From an uncultured Bacilli bacterium (GTDB lineage: Bacteria > Bacillota_I > Bacilli_A > RF39 > UBA660), in the NCBI GenBank assembly GCA_951800155.1, contig CATOJL010000054.1:1-9018 (forward strand): a stretch of 9,018 bases of DNA, written 5' to 3'. Position 1 is the first letter of the stretch, and every line of letters starts with the position of its first letter. The position numbers and the translations under genes were made by a program. The notes beneath the pieces are model-generated. The model ran no database searches. It was not told the origin of the DNA and saw only the letters and a program-made list of their open reading frames with translations. Shown here one piece after another: positions 5,648 to 9,018 of the stretch.

Positions 5648-7104
5648 TGAAATATATGGATAAAAGTATTGTAGAAATACATGAAGCATTAAAAAGAAAA
5701 GAAGTAACAAGTAAAGAGTTAATAATAGAATCTATGGAACGGGCAAAAGAGGTACAGGAAAAATATAATGCGTTTGTTACTCTTTTAGAAGAGGCTGATC
5801 CTGTTGAAGAAATTGATACAATGTTATCTGGAATTCCTTATGGTGTAAAAGATAATTATTCAACAAAGGGCGTTTTATCTACAGGTTCATCCAATACCCT
5901 AAAAGATTATGTTCCCTTTTTTACAGCAACTGCGATTGAAAATTTAAATAAACAAGGAGCTGTTATGGTTAATAAAACTGTTTTAGATGAATTTGGAATG
6001 GGGGGAACAGGTACAACAGGGCATACGGGTATTGTTAAAAATCCATGGGATTCTAAAAGAATGTGTGCTGGTTCTAGTGCAGGTTCTGCATGTGCTGTTG
6101 CAAGTGGCGTATATCCTTATGCAACGGGTTCTGATACAGGGGATTCCATTCGAAAGCCTGCAGCTTACTGTGGGATTGTAGGATATAAACCAACATATGG
6201 AATGATTTCTAGATATGGCCTATTTCCATTTGCCTCTTCCCTAGATCACTGTGGTGTACTTACTCGTAATGTACAAGATGCTGCACTTGTTGTGGATGCA
6301 ATGAAGGGGATCGACAAAAATGATATGACTTCTTGGGATTCAAGTGCTATACATTTATATGATTCCATTGATGGAAATGTAAAAGGAAAAAAGATTTGTT
6401 ATATTAAAGAAATTTGTGCTATAGAAAATTATCCAAATGCAAGTGATGAACTAAAAGAACATTTAGAAAATTTCAAAAAAACGATAGAACTTGCGAGAGA
6501 ACTTGGCATGGTTGTTGAGGAAGTTCATGTGGATCAAACTCTACTCAATGCGATTGCTTCTTGTTATGTTGTTATTTCTTGTGCAGAGGCAACTTCAAAC
6601 ATGTCAAATTTAACAGGTTTTATTTTTGGACCACGAGGGGAAGGTAAAAATTATATAGAAATGATGAAGGATTACCGAACAAAAGGATTTTCCCCTTTAA
6701 TCAAGAGAAGATTTGTGATTGGTTCTTATGTGTTACAATCACAAAACAAAGATCGTTACTTCTTTAATGCCCAACGTGTTCGTAGACTTCTTGTGGACAC
6801 ATGGAAAAAATTATATGAAACGTATGATGCTGTTCTTTTACCTGTTGGAAGTGGACCTGCAAAAATGTTAGAAGGCTCTAAAGAAATATTAGATGAGAAC
6901 ACGCAAGTTTTAGAAGAACATTTACAAGTTGGAAACTTCGGCGGTTTTCCATCCATTACCATTCCAAATGGATTTATTAATGGACTTCCTGTAGCATGTA
7001 ATATTACAAGTAATTGTTATCAGGATAGTATTGCCTTAAATATTGCCTATGCCTTAGAAAGTAAAATGCACTATAAAAATCAAATTGCAAAGGAGGGAAA
7101 ATAG
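5647..7104 (+). CDS. gatA: Asp/Glu-tRNA amidotransferase subunit A (glutaminase/amidase)
   Basis: 485 aa, full length for GatA, the amidase-signature subunit that frees ammonia from glutamine (or asparagine) and channels it to GatB. The Ser-cisSer-Lys triad is visible: K68 in GIPYGVKDN, cis-Ser S143 in CAGSSAGSA and nucleophile S167 in GSDTGDSIRKPA; the 24-residue spacing of the two serines matches the family. Around them the sequence departs from common GatA: GGSSGGS reads AGSSAGS, and the Gly before the nucleophile is Asp (D166). From memory GDS also occurs in Mollicutes-related GatA, so this may mark lineage. GYKPTYGMISRYGLFPFASSLDHCGVLTRNV at 179-209 is typical. I chose ATG 5647 because it overlaps the gatC stop and has AAGGTGG at 5633-5639; ATG 5656 is an alternative. 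The TAG stop shares one base with the gatB GTG. Confidence 0.95.
   Translation: MKYMDKSIVEIHEALKRKEVTSKELIIESMERAKEVQEKYNAFVTLLEEADPVEEIDTMLSGIPYGVKDNYSTKGVLSTGSSNTLKDYVPFFTATAIENLNKQGAVMVNKTVLDEFGMGGTGTTGHTGIVKNPWDSKRMCAGSSAGSACAVASGVYPYATGSDTGDSIRKPAAYCGIVGYKPTYGMISRYGLFPFASSLDHCGVLTRNVQDAALVVDAMKGIDKNDMTSWDSSAIHLYDSIDGNVKGKKICYIKEICAIENYPNASDELKEHLENFKKTIELARELGMVVEEVHVDQTLLNAIASCYVVISCAEATSNMSNLTGFIFGPRGEGKNYIEMMKDYRTKGFSPLIKRRFVIGSYVLQSQNKDRYFFNAQRVRRLLVDTWKKLYETYDAVLLPVGSGPAKMLEGSKEILDENTQVLEEHLQVGNFGGFPSITIPNGFINGLPVACNITSNCYQDSIALNIAYALESKMHYKNQIAKEGK
7090..7096 (+). promoter_or_regulatory. Ribosome binding site that fixes the GTG start of gatB
   Basis: A perfect AAGGAGG lies seven bases before GTG 7104, inside the end of gatA. 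It supports the non-ATG start, and the N-terminal residues that follow (VLIGLEMHCEI) match the very start of the GatB family. Confidence 0.9.
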
Positions 7105-8558
7105 TGGAATATAAAGTATTAATTGGACTTGAAATGCATTGTGAAATTAGTAAAACAAAGACAAAAGTATTTTCATCTGCTAAAAATGGATATAATAGTG
7201 CGCCAAACACAAATATCCGCCCAGTCGATATGGCCTTTCCAGGAACACTTCCTGTTGTGAATAAGGAAGCAGTCAAAAAAGCTTTGATGGCGAGTATGAT
7301 GTTATCTTGTAAACAACCAGAATACCTTTATTTTGAAAGAAAAAATTACTATTATCCCGATCTTCCAAAAGGATACCAAATTACCCAAGAAACTAAACCT
7401 GCACCCATAGGAAGTTATGGACAACTCGTTTATGAATGTGATGGAGAACTAAAAACGGTTCGTATTAATAATATTCATTTAGAAGAAGATGCAGCAAGTA
7501 CAGACCATTATGCAACTGTATCAAAAATTGATTATAATCGTGCAGGAGTGCCTCTTTTGGAATTAGTTACGGAACCCGATTTTCGAAATGCTGAAGAGGC
7601 AGTTGCTTTTTTAGAAACTATGCGTACAAATTACCAATATGCAAATATTTCTGAAGCAGATAGCAAAAAGGGACAAATTCGCTGTGATGTCAATGTTTCT
7701 ATTATGGATGCATCATTAGATGAGAATAATCCAGAAAATTGGGGAACCAAAGTTGAAATTAAAAATGTAAACTCTTTTGGTGGCGTTCGTGATGCGATTA
7801 ATTATGAAATTAAAAGGCAGACGGAATTAAAAGAAACAAATGAATATGATGAAATGGAACAACAGACAAGAAGATGGGATGAAGAATCAGGAACAACAGT
7901 TTATATGCGTAGTAAAGTAGATGCAATTGATTACAAATATTTTATTGATCCAAATATTCCAAAAATAAAGTTAGATCCTGTCTGGTTAGAAGAAATAAGA
8001 AAAGAAATTCCTATTTTAGCTTTTGAAAGAAAACAAAAGTATAAGGATGAATTTGGACTTTCTAACTATGATGCAACTATTTTAGTTAAAGAGAAATCGA
8101 TTGCTACATACTATGAGGAATGTATTTCTTATGGGGGGAGTCCTAAAAGTGCATGCAATTGGATTACTTCTATCATTTTAGGACACATGAATAAGTATGA
8201 ATTAAAAATAAATGATATTTTTGTGACGCCTAAAATGCTAGCAGATTTAATTCAAGTAGTAGAAAAGGGAAATATTTCATCAAAACAGGCCAAAGAAGTT
8301 CTTTATGATTCTTTAGCGCAAGATAAAGAACCACTTAAAATTATTGAAGAAAAAGGAATTTGTCAAATTGGAAATGATGAAGAAATTTTAAATATTGTAA
8401 AAGAAGTATTTGCGGAAAATCCAGATGCAAAAGAGCAATATAAGGCAGGAAAAACGAATATTGTTGACTTTTTAGTCGGGCAAGTAATGAAAAAAACACG
8501 TGGAAAAGCAAATCCCAAAATGGCTATGCAGTTTATTAAAGAAGAATTGGAGAGATAA
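7104..8558 (+). CDS. gatB: Asp/Glu-tRNA amidotransferase subunit B (kinase/tRNA-binding)
   Basis: 484 aa, normal for GatB. This subunit phosphorylates the Glu or Asp on the misacylated tRNA with ATP and then amidates it with ammonia from GatA. Motifs in order: GLEMH at 8-12, with E10 and H12 at the positions that bind the catalytic Mg in the family; SAPNTN and FPGTLPVVN at 32-53; the signature ERKNYYYPDLPKGYQITQ at 78-95; HLEEDA at 125-130 and DYNRAGVPLLELVTEPD at 143-159, which supply the other acidic ligands; the RCDVNVSI core strand; then the helical and YqeY-like tail that binds the tRNA, including NISSKQAKEV and FLVGQVMKKTRGKANPKM. All key residues I can place are present. It starts with GTG overlapping the gatA stop, and asnS begins one base after its TAA. 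Confidence 0.97.
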   Translation: MEYKVLIGLEMHCEISKTKTKVFSSAKNGYNSAPNTNIRPVDMAFPGTLPVVNKEAVKKALMASMMLSCKQPEYLYFERKNYYYPDLPKGYQITQETKPAPIGSYGQLVYECDGELKTVRINNIHLEEDAASTDHYATVSKIDYNRAGVPLLELVTEPDFRNAEEAVAFLETMRTNYQYANISEADSKKGQIRCDVNVSIMDASLDENNPENWGTKVEIKNVNSFGGVRDAINYEIKRQTELKETNEYDEMEQQTRRWDEESGTTVYMRSKVDAIDYKYFIDPNIPKIKLDPVWLEEIRKEIPILAFERKQKYKDEFGLSNYDATILVKEKSIATYYEECISYGGSPKSACNWITSIILGHMNKYELKINDIFVTPKMLADLIQVVEKGNISSKQAKEVLYDSLAQDKEPLKIIEEKGICQIGNDEEILNIVKEVFAENPDAKEQYKAGKTNIVDFLVGQVMKKTRGKANPKMAMQFIKEELER

Positions 8559-8559
8559 C

Positions 8560-9018
8560 ATGGATGTAAGAGAACTATATGAAAAGGTAGAGGAACTTCT
8601 TAATCAAGAGGTAACTTTACAGGGATGGATTCGAAACCACAGAAAGCAAAAAGAATTTGGATTTTTAGATTTTTCCGATGGAACATGTTTTAAAAATATT
8701 CAAATTGTATATGATAATACACTTAACAATTTTGAAGAAATTACAAAATACGCAGTAGGGACAGCTGTTACGATTACAGGAATATTAGTAAAGTCAGAGG
8801 GGTCACAGCCTTATGAAATCCGTTTAAGTACGATTAAAAGAGAAGGGGATTGTCCAGAAGATTATCCCCTCCAACCAAAACGACATACAAGAGAATTCTT
8901 AAGAGAAATAGCATATTTACGTCCTAGAACGAATTTATATGGAGCTATTTTTCGTGTGAGGAGTGTGGCGGCACATGCGATACATACTTATTTTCAAGAA
9001 AGAGGGTATGTTTATGTC
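8560..9018 (+). CDS. asnS: Asparaginyl-tRNA synthetase, N-terminal part (3' truncated by window edge)
   Basis: First 153 codons; AsnRS is usually about 430-470 aa, so roughly a third is present. The enzyme joins Asn to tRNA-Asn using ATP in the cytoplasm. Residues about 18-100 form the OB-fold anticodon-binding domain (TLQGWIRNHRKQKEFGFLDFSDGTCFKNIQIVY). The linker YPLQPKRHTREFLREIAYLRPRTNLYGAIFRVRS (about 106-139) is the AsnRS form; AspRS differs in this region. The helix leading into class II motif 1 (RVRSVAAHAIHTYFQERGYVYV) reaches the edge, so catalytic motifs 2 and 3 are not visible. ATG 8560 follows the gatB TAA by one base, with GGAGAG at 8549-8554. Its place at the end of a gatCAB operon with an Asn T-box fits its role. 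AsnRS over AspRS is a confident call from the linker. Confidence 0.93.
   Translation, partial: MDVRELYEKVEELLNQEVTLQGWIRNHRKQKEFGFLDFSDGTCFKNIQIVYDNTLNNFEEITKYAVGTAVTITGILVKSEGSQPYEIRLSTIKREGDCPEDYPLQPKRHTREFLREIAYLRPRTNLYGAIFRVRSVAAHAIHTYFQERGYVYV

Noticed and set aside
7004..7276. Minus-strand open frames inside rel, gatC, gatA and gatB
   Set aside because: Each lies opposite a strongly conserved gene, has no family-like motif and no ribosome site; they are by-products of the coding strand.
1..9018. CRISPR array, insertion sequence, defence or phage genes
   Set aside because: No spaced direct repeats, transposase or integrase motifs, or accessory genes are visible; all genes are core housekeeping families.

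Overview
The window is an ordinary low-GC housekeeping stretch, with every gene on the + strand. It suggests a member of the Bacillota (Firmicutes), possibly close to the Erysipelotrichia/Mollicutes side. Reasons are the A/T-rich third codon positions, strong AAGGAGG ribosome sites, a T-box leader, SecD and SecF fused in one protein, the rel-dtd pair, and a GatA active-site signature (TGDSIRKPA) that I associate from memory with Mollicutes relatives. TGA acts as a stop (rel and dtd both end in it at ATGA overlaps), so this is not a code-4 mycoplasma.

Region 1 (1-4765) is one tightly packed transcription unit: the 3' end of secDF (protein export), rel ((p)ppGpp metabolism), dtd (D-aminoacyl-tRNA deacylase) and an AI-2E family membrane protein. 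Gaps are 1 nt or 4-nt ATGA overlaps, and an A/T-rich intrinsic terminator at 4811-4844 closes it. Rel stands out: its HD hydrolase pocket looks intact except that the fourth metal-ligand Asp (KLADRLHN in the family) reads Ser here.

Region 2 (4766-5350) holds no gene. It contains that terminator, about 225 nt of A/T-rich sequence with one inverted repeat, then a near-consensus promoter (TTGACT-17-TATGAT) and a full T-box leader. The T-box specifier loop carries AAC (Asn), and its tRNA-end-binding sequence UGGC matches a G discriminator base, as expected for tRNA-Asn. A perfect antiterminator and a terminator with a run of seven T can both be drawn.

Region 3 (5351-9018) is the operon under that T-box: gatC, gatA, gatB (the GatCAB tRNA-dependent amidotransferase) and the first 153 codons of asnS (asparaginyl-tRNA synthetase), which runs off the window. 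So a direct route to Asn-tRNA and an amidotransferase that makes Asn-tRNA and/or Gln-tRNA share one leader that appears to sense uncharged tRNA-Asn.

I see no mobile element, CRISPR array, rRNA or tRNA gene, and no undescribed system. The points most worth a second look are the Rel substitution, the T-box specificity and switching geometry, and the pairing of gatCAB with asnS.
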